A DNA stretch of 64,000 nucleotides from Archilochus colubris (lineage: Eukaryota; Chordata; Aves; Apodiformes; Trochilidae): NCBI GenBank assembly GCA_023079485.1, contig CM041084.1, positions 131,483,792 through 131,547,791 on the forward strand, given 5' to 3'. Both the position numbers and the translations under genes were made by a program. Every line of letters starts with the position of its first letter. Within the stretch, counting starts at the first letter, position 1. A model generated the notes under the pieces. It worked only from the letters and a program-made list of their open reading frames with translations, was not told the origin of the DNA and did not search any database. Of the stretch, positions 36,567 through 49,600 are shown piece after piece.

Positions 36567-37744
36567 AAGTATTTAATTTTTATATTGCTGAGAACTGCTG
36601 AATGTATGCTATAAATTTTAATTTGTCTTCTGAAGTTTTATCTTATTTTTGTTCTGTAGCCTATGGAGTTAATACTGGGCTTTTTGAAATAATCCTAAAT
36701 AGCAGTACCTGTGGAGTCTCTTATTATTTAGATAGTCGTGGATTATGTGTGTTCTTCATTCCTTTTCATTTAAAACAACATTGAAAATTACAGTTCCAGT
36801 GGGACAGAGCTTGTCTGTGTGCATTCAACTTTGTTAGCTTATTTTCATTGAGCTGCACTGAATGTTACCAGATTTCTTTTGTGGCCACTGACTTTATAGT
36901 AGAATTTTACTAATCCAAAATAGGGCTCAAAATGGCAGGTTGATGGAAGATGGTGGCTATTCAGATTACTGAATTAAAACATCTGGTAGTACTTGCAGTA
37001 TATACTATCAAAGATCATAAAATCTTTGTATGACAACCTGAGTCTTTTCATCTCAGTTTCTTGCTGTTAGTTTTTGTCATTAGTATAAAACCGTCTTCTT
37101 CATTGGTGTATCTCAGTTTTACTTGGTGTTGGTTGAAACCATGGCTGTTTCAGCACTAATGGAGTAAGACACAGATTAGCCAGAGAGTGGAGCTGGAACT
37201 TCCCTGCCCTTTTCCTGATATGGTTGTACTAAAAAGCACCAAAGCAAGGCTTTCCATCACTGCAGCTACATTTCACTGGGACACTGAAACAAAAACTGTT
37301 TCATTGAAAAATTAATTTCTTTCTAAGAAAGAGCAGACCAGAACTTTAAATATGATCGGAAGAGAAAGAAGTGTTCCCATAAAAATGAAACCCTCTCTCC
37401 CCTCAGAGACCTCCACCTTCCTTGGAATTTGGCAGTCAGATTATAGTATAATCTGGCAGTTTTTCTCTGCTGTCCAGCTATGACTTTATCACAGTAATTG
37501 TTTGAGCTTGAAACAAATGAGACAGCTATAATATCTTTTATGGCTAATATAATTAAAATTGTTTTCCTTTTCCCTCACCTTTTGCATGCCACCATATTTT
37601 ACTTGCTATTTTTGGCATTATTTGGGAACAAAACGAACGGAATTAATCAAACTGTTTTTGTTTAACCTATGCTGCCTGCTGCCCTTTGGTCTGATTTCAG
37701 CTGATGGGTTCAGTATTTGGTGGCTCTGAGTGGTCTTTAGCACT
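36567..37744. other. intronic stretch, nothing recognised
   Basis: AT-rich intron start; no gene, RNA gene or repeat recognised. Confidence 0.6.
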
Positions 37745-38170
37745 ACATATATTTCTAGTCCCTTCCCAGCCTGCCTGTAGGTTCCCTTCAGGTAGCAGGA
37801 GGCAGCTATAATGTCCCCTTGGAGCCTTTCCTTCTTCAGACTGAACAATCCGAGCTCCCTCAGCCTCTCATAGAAGAGATACCACAGCTCCTGGATCATC
37901 TTTCTGGCTCTCCTCTGGACTCCTTCCAATAGATCCATCTCCTTCGTATGGTGGAAACACCAGAACTGGATGCACTATTTGAGGTGGTGTCTCACAAGAG
38001 CAGAGTAGAGGGGCAAATCCCCTCTCTTGATCTGCTGGCCATGCTCCTAGGGTGCATCCTAGGATACGGTTTGTGTTCTGAGCCACGTGAGTGCAGTGCT
38101 GGCTGATGCTGAGTTTCTTCTTCAATCAACACGCCCAACTCCTTCACTTCAGAAGTACTCTTTACTTCTC
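37745..38170 (-). mobile_element. CR1 LINE fragment lacking its 3' tail (antisense)
   Basis: Antisense CR1 order: TAGTCCCTTCCCAGCCTGCC, GGTTCCCTTCAGGTAGCAGG, AGACTGAACAATCCGAGC, CCTCAGCCTCTCATAGAAG, TGGCTCTCCTCTGGACTCC, AGAACTGGATGCACTATTTG, then ATGCTGAGTTTCTTCTTC. On the minus strand two overlapping short frames (37618-37938 and 37868-38125) carry ORF2 scraps such as GVQRRARKM and LRELGLFSL in different frames. ORF2 is therefore frameshifted. The 3' UTR and tail are not recognised at the left edge. Confidence 0.88.
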
Positions 38171-38376
38171 TTCACTTAGTTGTTCTTGATATCAAGAATC
38201 ACATATCTTATCTTGGTCACCTGGAGACAAGGGCAACATTCACTCCTTGAATCTCAAGTACATCAGTGCTACTTCTGTCTCATACCTTATTATATCTTTT
38301 TTTATTTTCCATTCCTGAAAATGGAAATTTTCCTAATTCTTACCGTATTTTTTCCTGTTTTTTATTCCCCCTCTAG

Positions 38377-38432
38377 AATTGTTCTACAACAATATTGTTG
38401 TACAATAATTGTTCTACAATAATATTGTATCA
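38377..38432. repeat. 30-bp direct repeat containing an 18-bp perfect palindrome
   Basis: AATTGTTCTACAA occurs at 38377-38389 and again at 38407-38419, a 30-base period. Inside the first unit TACAACAATATTGTTGTA (38385-38402) is its own reverse complement. The second unit keeps an imperfect version. Confidence 0.85.
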
Positions 38433-41400
38433 ACCATTAGTGTAGCAGTCTCATTTGCAACCAAAAGATTCCAATCTGTTCAGACAGTCAGACAGGTACT
38501 CATCTACAGATCAGGATCTACAGGATCTGCAGATATTGTAGACCTTTGACTGATCTAAAATTTGTTTCCTTAAATAAATCTGGGATGATTTTGGATTACA
38601 CATTCTCTAGGGATCTTTGTCTTATATTGGATCCATTACAGAAGAAAAGGGAAGTAAAAAACTATTCAGGAGCAAGTTATACCACCAGCAGAACAGTTTT
38701 CCATTATTAGATTTTTTTCTACTTCATATTTAATATTTATAATCTGATTTACTGTGCTTTTACTACTTTCTGTGTAGTGAACCTATGCAGAAGGCAAAGG
38801 CAGCAGATATGGTGTAGGATTGCTTTTGGTATTTGTCCATCTTATATTTGACATTTTTTGAGGTGAGACTAGGATGTTTTGTGTCGCATACAGATTTTAT
38901 GCTTATTGGCATTTGAGAAGTAACCATATGTAGTGGTTTTTATCAACTTAAGCTTCTGAGCAGAGTAGGATGTTGATATAGAATAACACTAGACTCCCTG
39001 AAAACTACCAAATGATGTGAATCAAGGAAATGCAAAATATTACTCTATGTAATCCAGACTCAGAAGTACTGTTCTGAGGGCTGCTGTGCACAGATGGCAG
39101 ATTCAGGGCTGTAGGTAGGCACTGCGTTTCTTTGATTTGCACTGTCCAATTTCACATTAATTATGGATGTTATTTTATTTTGATCGAAAACATCAATGTA
39201 CTTTATTGTTCCCAAGACCTAGGCTACTCACCATTTAATATGTTATGTTTTCTTTTTAGCAGCAAAATTACTTGAATAAACAGAATCTTTTTTCAGTCAT
39301 TTTGTAGCAGGCAGGCAGCTTTGGAAATTATTGATTTCTTTGTTCCAAAGCCTAAGCCAAAACAAATGTTTATAATGTCCTCGTCAAATGTGTACAAAAT
39401 CCCAACAATAAAAGCTGAGGAAGAGGCAATCTTAATGCTGTTAAAAAGCTTTTTTATGTTTTGTTCTATTTGCCTGCATTGTTAGATCTTTTGGTGGTGT
39501 TGCCATACTTGAGTTGTAGAATCCTGCTCTTGGCAGGATCCATTCTAAAGCCATTTCACTAATTTTCAACATATTAATTCCACAGCATTTTCAGCTGTAA
39601 ATTGTTGAGACATTCTAGAGGTGTTGCTTCTAGATATGTGGCATTTCACAATGCTTTTTAAGCAATAGTATACATCTTCCAGCACATAACCATTTCTAAT
39701 CAAATGCCTATCTAAAGTGATGTTATGTAGTCCAGAAAGATGTAAATGAAAATGTAAATGATTTTGTGTGAATCAAAAATGCTTTCCAAAATTTGAAAAT
39801 GTTAACTCTGAATTCAGGATAGATGGATGTATTTGTCATGCATTCTATTAATCTAAGAAAAGATCTCCTCAAGGATATTTTTCATGAGATATGATGAAAA
39901 AAAAAAAAAGAAAAAAAAACCCAAACAAAAAAGTTAAAATATTGTGAGAAAGCTTGTTTTCATGTTTCATGAGTCAATTTATTATTTCTGCAACTATGAG
40001 AGTGTTAGCCATGTCAAAAGAAGAGAACTGATTCATGGTATCTGTAAATAGCATGATTTGAAGCAAGAGTAATGACTAAAGCTGCCTGAATCTTTTTTAC
40101 ATTAACTGTAAAGGTATGAGATTAAATCATAAAAAACAGAATAAAACCAACAAATTGACAGAGCGAGCAGCTGTGGAGTTGCACAACAGCAGTACTTATT
40201 TTCCAGGCCAGCAGACACAGATAAACTATATCCTCCTTCCCTCTTCCTCCCTTCTCCTTTCAAAGATAATTGTACATTTTGGGGGTTTGTTTTCTATCGT
40301 GCCTTTCACCTCAGGAAAAAAGGGCGGATTTTAATGGTGGATTCCTAAAGCTGTAATGGATTTGAGGGATGTGTTTTATTCTGAGTAAGAACTGCAAATG
40401 GGACTGTTGAGGCTACGTGGGTCTGAAAATGCAGGTTTTGTGCATATATTCTTTATGGAATGTACACATGTATTTTCCATTAAAGAAGTTTCATCTATTG
40501 CCTTAGCAATGGCAGTAGAATGGAAGTGGTCCCCTGTGTCCCTTTGCTTCCGTTCTTGGAAGGAGTGCCAGTATGAGCTGGCAGCGTAGGCTCTGTCTTT
40601 TGGGACTGCAGTTGGGGACGTCAGGGTGTGAAGACGGAGAAAAAAGAGACCAAAATAAGAGGGAAGAGGAGGAGAGAGGAAAAAGTAGACATAAGCTAGC
40701 TGAGAAACATTGAAAAGCAGCACAAATTAAGTAAATGAAAATATGTGTCCATCTGTTTTGTGTTTCATCTTTTTCAAATGGCTCTTTAATTGCTGTATTA
40801 TGAACAACTGATACTGAGAACGTCACTGATGGTAGTTTTTTGCAATGTAAAATAAGACAACATAATGTTTAAAGAATCAATCAATTACATTTATTCCTGA
40901 AAGATGAAAAATTACCATTTCCCAAGATTATAACTATTTTTGTTCTGCAGCACTTGTGACACAGCATTGTACTACAGCCTTTGATTATGATTATTTCTAT
41001 TTCTGAGTTGACAGACCTTTAGCCCAGGTGTCTTAAAGAACCATACAATTTTTCCTTGGACTTGTGGAAACTAAGCATATTTTAGTGCAATCTCAAGTAA
41101 AATAGAAGCATTTTTGGTTTTTATTACCTATATTTTTCTACCTGCTGACATATTTAAAGAGAGTGAGAAATATTTAAAAAATTTATAGAGACAGTGCTTA
41201 AAATAAGCAAGTTGGTATGCAAGGATCAGACTGACAATCCTGTGTGCAAGTTTGTATCAGGAGTATCTGTTAAGAACAACAGTGTCTTTTAATCTTTGAG
41301 TAAGAATTAACTGACATTGATTTTTTCTTTTAAAATTATTGACCTCCACAGTAGAAACCCCCCTCATAATTGTTGAGAAAACATAATTATATTAATTCAC

Positions 41401-44116
41401 TTCCTGAATAAATCTAATACTTTGTACAAGAATTTGTCAGGTTGAGTTTAAAATTGAATCAATAATCTTTCCCATGCATGACTGCAAAGTGCTGCCACTG
41501 ACTTTTCCTGGTGCTAGTACAGGATGCAAAATTTGGGTATTAGAAGTACCCTACAGTATTTTGAATGTATTATCTAAAGATTTAATATTATGGGATTTGA
41601 AATGCATCCAAATATGATTTTATTTTCATCTTCTTGCTTCTATTCCAGCATTTTCCACCACTTTCATAGTCCTTGGAGATGTAAATTGAAACCAATTTCA
41701 GTCTGCAAACAGTAGTCTCAGTAGTTTTGCTTTTGTTTCTTGTGCTGGCTTCCATGATTCTTGAGATAATAACTGGGAACAAACAGATTAGTTTTTTCTT
41801 CACAGAATTCCTCTTTGAATAGTTTAATTCCTCTATGTATAGTCTTAGGGGTGTGAAACAAAGTTTCAGGGCTATTCCAGCTTTCAGCTAGAAACTAAGG
41901 ATAAGGATATATGCTGCCTCAATCTGAAACTGCATAAAAAGGAAATTAATAATAACTGAGGACAGAGGAAGCAATAGAATTTATGGGAAGGGAGCCAGAG
42001 AAAATGCAGTTTTTAATTATTGAAAAGACATGCCTTGGGTCCTAGAAAATCAGAAATCCTTCAGTGCAGAAGTTTTAATGAAATAATTAGACACTTTTGA
42101 CAAAGATTAAACTGTGCCTATTTATGAGGATTTTATATTTATGAGTAAGGATTTTGGTACCATCTGTAATGTCTACATACAGAGTGTCTGTTAGAAGTTC
42201 CTAAATGATTCTGACATTGTCTATTAACAACCCAGACTACCTATATTATAGTTCTACTTTTTATTAATAGGTTGCAGAGTTTTGTAGCATCTGCCTTCTA
42301 TTCTGGGAAAGAGAGGGAAGTTTTTTTTCTGCATTACCATTGCTGAACTGTCGTCTGAGCAATGAAACTGTACAGTTCTTTCTGTCTCCTAATCTCAAGT
42401 GAATAGTGACAACGCTAACAAAACATTCAGGACACATTTTCATGTCTTCACACCATGACTTCATTGCAATGCTTCCCTCCCTCCCTTCCTCCACGTCTGT
42501 TTTCCCCAGAGTAGCAGAACAACTAGTGAGCTAGCTGGTTTTTTTGTTATGTTTTATTAAAATACTTTACCCCCCCTCCTTAATGCAGCTTACATCTAGC
42601 TGTAGAAATTGTACTGAGTAGTGTTGGGCCTTTGACCAAAGATAGATGCAATTTAGGATCCCTTTTTTAGAAAAAGATAATCTGTTTTGAGTAGAGAGAG
42701 GGAGAAGAGGAAGCTTCCCAAACTGTAGCAGAACTAACCTACAGTAATCTAGATAGTCTAAAACTGCCTTTTTTCTTTTCAGACATTAAAGACTGTTTTA
42801 ATTAAACACATACAAAGAGATTTGAATTCCAGCTTTAAGTGACAATCTCAACTCAGTTGCAATCATTCTCTGCAGAGAGCAAGTCTCATGTTGATTTTAG
42901 GGAATTTCATTTTCTCAATTTGCTGCAAAGTGCATGTTCAGAAATAATTCCATCACAACATGATGCTTGGATTTTGCTTACTGTTACTGATTACCTGATT
43001 TTTTTTTTTCTTAATTATGATTATTTGCTGCATAAGGCTTACTGAAAACTAGCACTTAACAGCACTCATACAGAATGAGCTCAGGGACATCTTGATATTC
43101 AGTGGAGATGTTTGAAGTGGAATTTGGCCTTCCATTCCAGTGTTATGCTTCCTTATATCACAGCTATGTCTTTAACTGTGCTAAAAGACCATTAATAATG
43201 TAAATCTGTAAACACAGATCTCAGCTGTATAAGAATACTGAATATTTTTTAGCATGTCCTAACTGCAGTTAGCAGTTATGGAACTAAATGTAGTTTTGCT
43301 TTTAGCTAAATTGACCCTGAAAGAGAGCAATACTATAAAAAAATTGAGGGTAGTAGCTTTTTTAATTTAATTTTTTAAATTAATGAGGGCAGTACCTTTC
43401 TGGGTTGAGCATGTCATCTTAAAGTGCTCTTTTGTTGAGTGTTAGACATGAATGTTAGAGTTCACTGCTGTGTTCACAGTCCTTAGCTGTGCTATGCTCA
43501 CTTCTATGGAGGCTAATTTCTGCTCAGAAGTATAAGTAGCAGATTTTATTTGAATTTCATATTTAGAAAATTGCTGTTTAAAGGTGAGAAAGTTAAATCT
43601 GTGAAGTGCAGTTAAGACAAATAAATAATATATTAAAGGACTCTGTTAACTCAAGTTTGTAGTTTCTGTCAGTGAAGTGGTTCTGGGATCTGCAGGAGAT
43701 AATTCAGTGAATGGCCTTCTATTTTCACAGTTCTTATCATAGGTGTGCAGAGTATTCAAATAAAAAAATGTGAGTGAATAATTGTTACTGGTACAAATTC
43801 TTTCTTTGGCTCCTACATCTCTGAAAGTCAGAAATGGTAAAGCAATCACTTTTGTAGAGCAATTGGTCATTTATATTTTACAGGGGAAGTTTATTAGTTT
43901 TAGTAAAGTAAAGCTATTTTATTTGTTTGAAAATAAAAAAAAATTGGAAAAAATACCTAAAAAATTAATGTAATAGAATTTTGAAAATTAAAACATATTA
44001 TTAAGCAATACCATTTATATTTTACCTTGTCTTTAGCTTAGTCTTTAAATTATTCTGTGTCTTTTCCTGCCCCTTCTTCAAGCCCTTTGGCCCTTTGTTC
44101 CTTTGTCTACTCTGTA
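38433..44116. other. intronic stretch without recognised genes or transposons
   Basis: About 5.7 kb of AT-rich intron. An A/C-rich tract lies at 39897-39931. A pyrimidine-rich run at 40230-40261 and a purine-rich run at 40635-40690 are visible. Overlapping minus-strand frames of 107-115 codons around 40376-40826 have no recognisable domain and follow these biased tracts. Confidence 0.55.
39897..39931 (+). repeat. A-rich tract with CCC interruptions
   Basis: A13 followed by G, A8, CCC, AAA, C and A6. Not preceded by a recognisable retrotransposed gene or SINE, so not called as a poly(A) tail. Confidence 0.75.
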
Positions 44117-44125
44117 GTCTGTCTG

Positions 44126-44171
<46 letters not shown>

Positions 44172-44230
44172 ATCTGTCTATCAACTTATTTATTTATTTA
44201 TTTAAATTTTGTTTGTTTGTTTGTTTTTTG
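44117..44230 (+). repeat. compound microsatellite (GTCT)-(CTAT)-(TTTA)-(GTTT)
   Basis: GTCT units lead into about eleven uninterrupted CTAT units up to 44170. A short break is followed by TTTA units (44186-44203) and GTTT units (about 44211-44229). The uninterrupted CTAT core is likely length-variable. Confidence 0.95.
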
Positions 44231-44771
44231 TTTTTTTGGTATCATAATCTCTTTATCACTGGTGTGAGTTCTTACTAAACTTTGGCTAAGCTTTAGAATT
44301 GTTTTCAAAGATATGCCATGAAATTCCTCCACTTAGAGACAAACAGGCTTTTGTTCTCTAGCCCAATTCTTTTTCTTTCCCCTAGCTCTAGCTCACCTCT
44401 CTTCCTCAATTCCCAGCAATTCTGCAAGCATTCCTAAGTGTCCTGTCAGATTTGTGGTAGAGTAAGTAGATGCTTCTTTACCAAGCCTTGAGAAATCATA
44501 ATTCTGTGCTTTTCAGTAATGGGGCTTGCTGCATTTTTCTAACAAAAAAGAAAAAAGTCAGCCACAGACATTTTAAGGGAAGAGTTGTTCTGGCAAAGTA
44601 GTGCAATACAATGTCATTTGAAGTTAAATAGAAAATGTAGGTGACCTGTAGTAAGTGACACTTAAAGTGGAGTTTTAAAATCCCAGGTTAATATCTCTGT
44701 TTGATACACAGTGTGTTGTGGGTACAGAGCTTGTTCTGGCATCTTTGCACTGCGCAACGTTGTGTTCTGAC
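44231..44771. other. intronic stretch, nothing recognised
   Basis: About 540 bp between the compound microsatellite and a CR1 fragment; nothing recognised. Confidence 0.6.
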
Positions 44772-45040
44772 ATCATAGAGTGGTTGAGGTTGGGAGAGAC
44801 CTTAAAGATCATCTAGTTCTAAATTATCTAGATCCTCATGCCCTGTTTTTTCAGAAAATGGCAGTGGGGAGTGCCCATTTCTGCAGCACTGGGTTTCCTA
44901 GAAATGCTACTGGGGACCTCAGTGAGTGTTTCATCTTCACAGAATAACAGGAGGTTAAGTTCCTCTAAATACAGCTTTCCCAGTTTAAGGTCCAGTGTTT
45001 TGTCACCTGGTATTACATGCTTTTATATGTCCCTAGATGT
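44772..45040 (-). mobile_element. CR1 LINE 3' fragment (antisense, diverged)
   Basis: Left edge TCATAGAGTGGTTGAGGTTG followed by AGACCTTAAAGATCATCTAG is a clear CR1 3' end. From 44925 onward TTTCATCTTCACAGAATAA, CCAGTTTAAGGTCCAGTG, TTTTGTCACCTGGTATTAC and ATGCTTTTATATGTCCC keep the order of the CR1 3' region, with small insertions. It is the last CR1 copy I recognise in the window. Confidence 0.75.
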
Positions 45041-46510
45041 AGTTTGTTTGCCCAAGCTGTTTTTATTATGCAGGTTTTAGTAGGATGAACCATGAGCTTA
45101 GTTGCAGAAAATCCATTTTCTGTGGCAAAAAGAAAGCAGCAAGAACAGCAGTTCTTATGGTAATATATTGATAGAAAGAAATGTGTTTTAGCTGCAAGAA
45201 GGTTAATTCTGTAATGAATTTGTGAAAATCCTCAACTTCCTTGATGATAACTTAAAATAAAAATAAAAATAGCCATCAAGGCAGATGAGATTAAAGCAGA
45301 AAGCATTTGATTTTCTTTGTAATTCCAAATAAACTGGGAAACTTCAGAGGGACACTGCTTTCTAAAGTTCCAAATCAGTGCACAAAACAATATTTTTTTC
45401 TCAGAAGTAGGTTAGTTTTAATTAACTCTGGCATGGGGTACTGGGCTGACAAAACTGGACCTGCTTCAGTTGTATCTTTATGCTCCAGTTATAACTGTGG
45501 AAAATATTTTAGCTAGAAAAGGCATCAAAATTTATTCAACCATCTCACCTCTAGAATATAAAGAAAATTAGCAACACAACAGTTAGTTCAACAATTTCAC
45601 CTCCTTATGAGACTGAGATAATTGCATTTTATTCCTAAAATGGACAGGTAATGATTCATCTTCCTTTACCGTTCATTCAAAGGGATTGTTACAAAAAGGA
45701 ATTCCTGAAAGAAACTAAATTTAACTTGGGTTTGTATTTCTTAAAAGATAGAGTATATTTTGGGGACTTCCCATGTCTTGCAGCTCAAGTAAATACAATG
45801 ATTAGAGAATCTATTTTAATTCGAAAAATATGTATCAATATTTGAGGGAAAAATTGTATCTTTGAATAAAATTCAAAGCAAAAATAATGTGATTGATGCA
45901 GAGATTCTTTCCTAAATGAGAATATGAATTATAATGACCCTGAGAATCAGACTGAGATGGAAAAGAGGAAGATATGCCACTTAAGAAATGGAAAAAGGAG
46001 GAACATTTTGTAGATGAGACACACTCAGAACTTCCTCTGGAGCTCTGGATATTAAGGCCAGTACTAGTAGTATCTCAACTGCTCAAAAAACTTGTTTTGG
46101 GTGATGATAGACTACACTGCGGTAATGACTGGTGCACTGACGTAGATCAGAACTATTCGTTCTTATGTACTTTGCTCCTCCTTCAAGCTATTATGAAAGT
46201 TTGTAGAATGCTTGTATCCCATTTGCAGATATTCACAAAAGCTGTCAGTTATTTGCAGAGCTGAGCTTGGTGAAGCTTCCTAAACCAGGAGATTTCCCTC
46301 AAGACGTGTTTTGAATTTCATGCTTTATCTGGCATATGGGTACCTCTTTTGGAAGCATTTTTTTCTCTCTCAAAATGAGACTTATTCGGGAATTTATACC
46401 TTGCTATATCACCAAGTATTATGAAGCCTTACAATTATACTAACAATAAATTATGAAATTAACCTTAACTCCCCCTCCAAAGTTTTTTACATAATGGCTA
46501 GTACTGCCAT
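45041..46510. other. intronic stretch, nothing recognised
   Basis: AT-rich intron. A 96-codon open frame at 45974-46264 has no recognisable domain and is not called. Confidence 0.55.
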
Positions 46511-46608
46511 AACGTAACATAACATAACATAACATAACATAACATAACATAACATAACATAACATAACATAACATAACATAACAATCAAACATAACATCA
46601 TAACATAC
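46511..46608 (+). repeat. AACAT pentanucleotide microsatellite
   Basis: About 14 near-perfect AACAT units from 46516 to 46584, preceded by one AACGT variant and followed by a degenerate tail. No CR1 body flanks it, so its link to a CR1 tail is not shown. Confidence 0.95.
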
Positions 46609-49600
46609 CAGTCCAGAATTAAATGGAAATCTTTGGAAAGTAAAATATTTACACTGCATTAATGCTTATAAAACCCAAGATCCATGGCACTGTCAAAGGA
46701 AATTAATTCCAGAGATGTGTGATCATCAGGAAAATATTCGTCTGGTATTCCAATCAACTGAAGATAGGAGCAACCCAGGAGACCATAAATCTTATAATGA
46801 CATGAAAGGAAGATAAATTAGTCTCTTTGAACTTATTCCCAAGATATGGAAGGCTCCAACTTTTACCCAGTGTACTGAACAGCAGAAATTAATAAACAAT
46901 CCAGTGCACAGACATGTTCTTTTAGCTCCTGTTTCACAGAATGAAAAAGCTAATCTTAGTCTTACTGTCACTTGGAGAATGATTTATCTTCTAGTTAACA
47001 CATACATTAGCCTTTTTTTCCATCACAGATCACCCGGACACATTGACACTCAATGCAAGTTTGGAGGCCTTTTAAGGTCTCAATCAGTCATCTGAAAGTA
47101 GAGATACTGCATAAGTCTCCTAAGATAGTTTCTAGGCAACTAAGAGGAATTTCTAAAATGAATTAAACTCCCAAGTTCAAAGGGAACGGGAACCAATTTC
47201 TGCAGTGTGTAACCACCGTGGACTTCAAGATGAATGTCACTGTTACTTTATTTACATAATGAAGAGCTTTATGATCAGCCTGCTCACCCAAACAAATGTT
47301 TGTTTAAAGGATCTTATCCAAAGAGAGTGATAACTGTGTATTTCACATCGAGGGCATTATATCTATCTTAGTGTGTATATTGAAATCATTACTGTGCTGA
47401 GTCCATTTTATGTTGTTGGCAATGATCAGTTGATTGTTGTAGGATTTAATTTTTTACCATCTGCTTTGTGCTGACCATGTCCTCTCTTAATCTGGTGTAA
47501 TTTGGAGAATAAGGAATACAAGTATGAACTGCCTGTGAGCACTGAGGAAGTCAACTTTCACCTTGAATTACATCATCCTGAGGCAGCGAGGAAAAACAGA
47601 TGTCTGGAAACTGTTAGTTGCATGTATTTTCAGCTTCTGTTTTTAGTATTTTACATTATTAATGATACATAGTACTTTGTTAGTAATATGCTAAATCACT
47701 TAAATATTTTTAAATGACAAATGATGACTTGCTGAAAGTGAAGAACAGAAATCTCTTTTGTAGCGGATGAAGTTTCCAATACATTGTTTCAAAAATCAAA
47801 TCTCTGTTCTAGGCCAGCACTTCCTGACTAGTGAGACACATTTCATTGGTGAACCATCCAGAACTGTAAATGAGGCATAAAGCAGGATTCATGTTCTGTA
47901 ATGAGGTGCAAAGAAATATCAATTGATTGTGAGTTCAGCTGAAAGTAAAATTGGTTGAAATATGCTGCTCTAAACCATGCGTTCTGCAAGGTGCAGCACC
48001 TACTGCATACTGAGCCTGTGTATCAATGTGTATTACATGTACTCCTTTGCTTATTCAAGTAGAATATAACAGTCTTCTATTTCTGTCAGGTAATGCAGCT
48101 ATTCCTTTTGCCAGAGAGATAAAATCTCAGTTAGACCTTTTCTAACTCTGGTTTGCCAGTTCTTCCATTCTAATGTTATTCCTTTATTATTTAAAAAAAA
48201 ATGTAATGTGTATATTTTATACCACATAAATGAACATTCACAAATGTATATATTCATACTAAATGCTTTGGATATATAGCTATTCCAGTAAACTGTCAGA
48301 CACTGAGGGAAGTGGAGAATTGATTGTCGGATAATTTTGTGACCTTTATAGACACTATTTTGAGGAGAAAAAAAAGATGCATTTAAAACTAGATTAGAAG
48401 TATGAATGAATTATTTTAGTATGAATTAGAATCATGGTCTCGCAGCTTGAATAAGTAATTTCTATATTAATTAGAAAAATAGGTTGTTTTTTCCTTGCCA
48501 AATGCAATTTTAGCCCTGGAAGTTTTTTAGATAAATTATGTTATATGTCAGGGCAGCGGGTTAAAAAACATGTATCTCCAAATTTTAAGGCTTTTTTTAA
48601 AATGGGAGACCAACCATGAATGAGAATTTTGTTAGGAAGCATGCAGATCCATGTCGATTATATGCCACGACAATGAATAGGTACCAGAAAGGGAGACAAT
48701 GTGCACCTGGTTTTGTGTTTTATCTAACGTGTTATCCGAACACAGCCAAGGCAGGAACTGGAGAGTGTTGTCAGGTTCAGCAATAGAAATACAACCAAAG
48801 GGTTATATTCATTTCTCCTAAACAAAGTACTCTAGACAAGTGTAAGAACGCTTCATTAAACCTATTTTGGGACACTCATGCAATTTTTAGTTACATGAAT
48901 TTTTTATTTGTTTTTATGTGCTCATTTTTCTCTCTATTGATTTTACAGGGGGAAAAGCTAAGATTCTACACTACACACTTTAGTAATCTATATTTAAATT
49001 AATTTAATCTTTGTGTTAATGACTTTGAACTGTGATTCAGACAATATAAATTCAACTTCTGAATTTCTCAAAATTAATAAAACCTTAATTTTAAGCATAG
49101 AGTTCTCTAAGCAAGGAATACTTAGAAATGTCTGGATCTTCTAGGTGAGACGGGAGCTTTGTTGAGGGCCAGATAAAGGGAACAAAGTACTTAAAACTTA
49201 GTGTTCAGAGTTTTCTTGTGATCACATCACGTAGCATACAATATTAATATCGAATAGCCAAAAGCCAAAGCACCTTAATTCCACTTGTGCTGGAAAATCC
49301 CCTCAAACTAAACACCACACCATTTCTTGTTTTAAAGTCTAAAGATGTGACCTGTGCTTTTTCTCTATTTTGTGGTTTTCCCTAGCAAGAGAACCTTTTT
49401 ATTTCACCATGCAAGTTGTGTATATTTTGTAATATTCAGAAGAGTGAGTAGAATAGAGATAAGAGAAATAATTACAATTAAACATTTAATGTAATTATTT
49501 TAAACTATTCTATGCATTATAATATTTAAATACAATTTTCCATATTGTCTTTCAACTAATGTATTAAAGTGAATTCCATGGAGAGGTTTAAGAAGCCATA

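Noticed and set aside
39897..39931. poly(A) tail of a processed pseudogene
   Set aside because: No gene-like sequence or polyadenylation signal precedes it, and it is interrupted by CCC.
40376..40826. overlapping 107- and 115-codon minus-strand frames
   Set aside because: Ser/Leu-rich translations of a purine/pyrimidine-biased tract, in two frames at once, which is typical of chance.
45974..46264. 96-codon open frame with a cysteine-containing middle part
   Set aside because: No recognisable domain, no splice-site support, and within the length expected by chance in 64 kb read in six frames.
46511..46608. CRISPR-like repeat array
   Set aside because: Contiguous five-base units without spacers in a vertebrate intron; a plain microsatellite.
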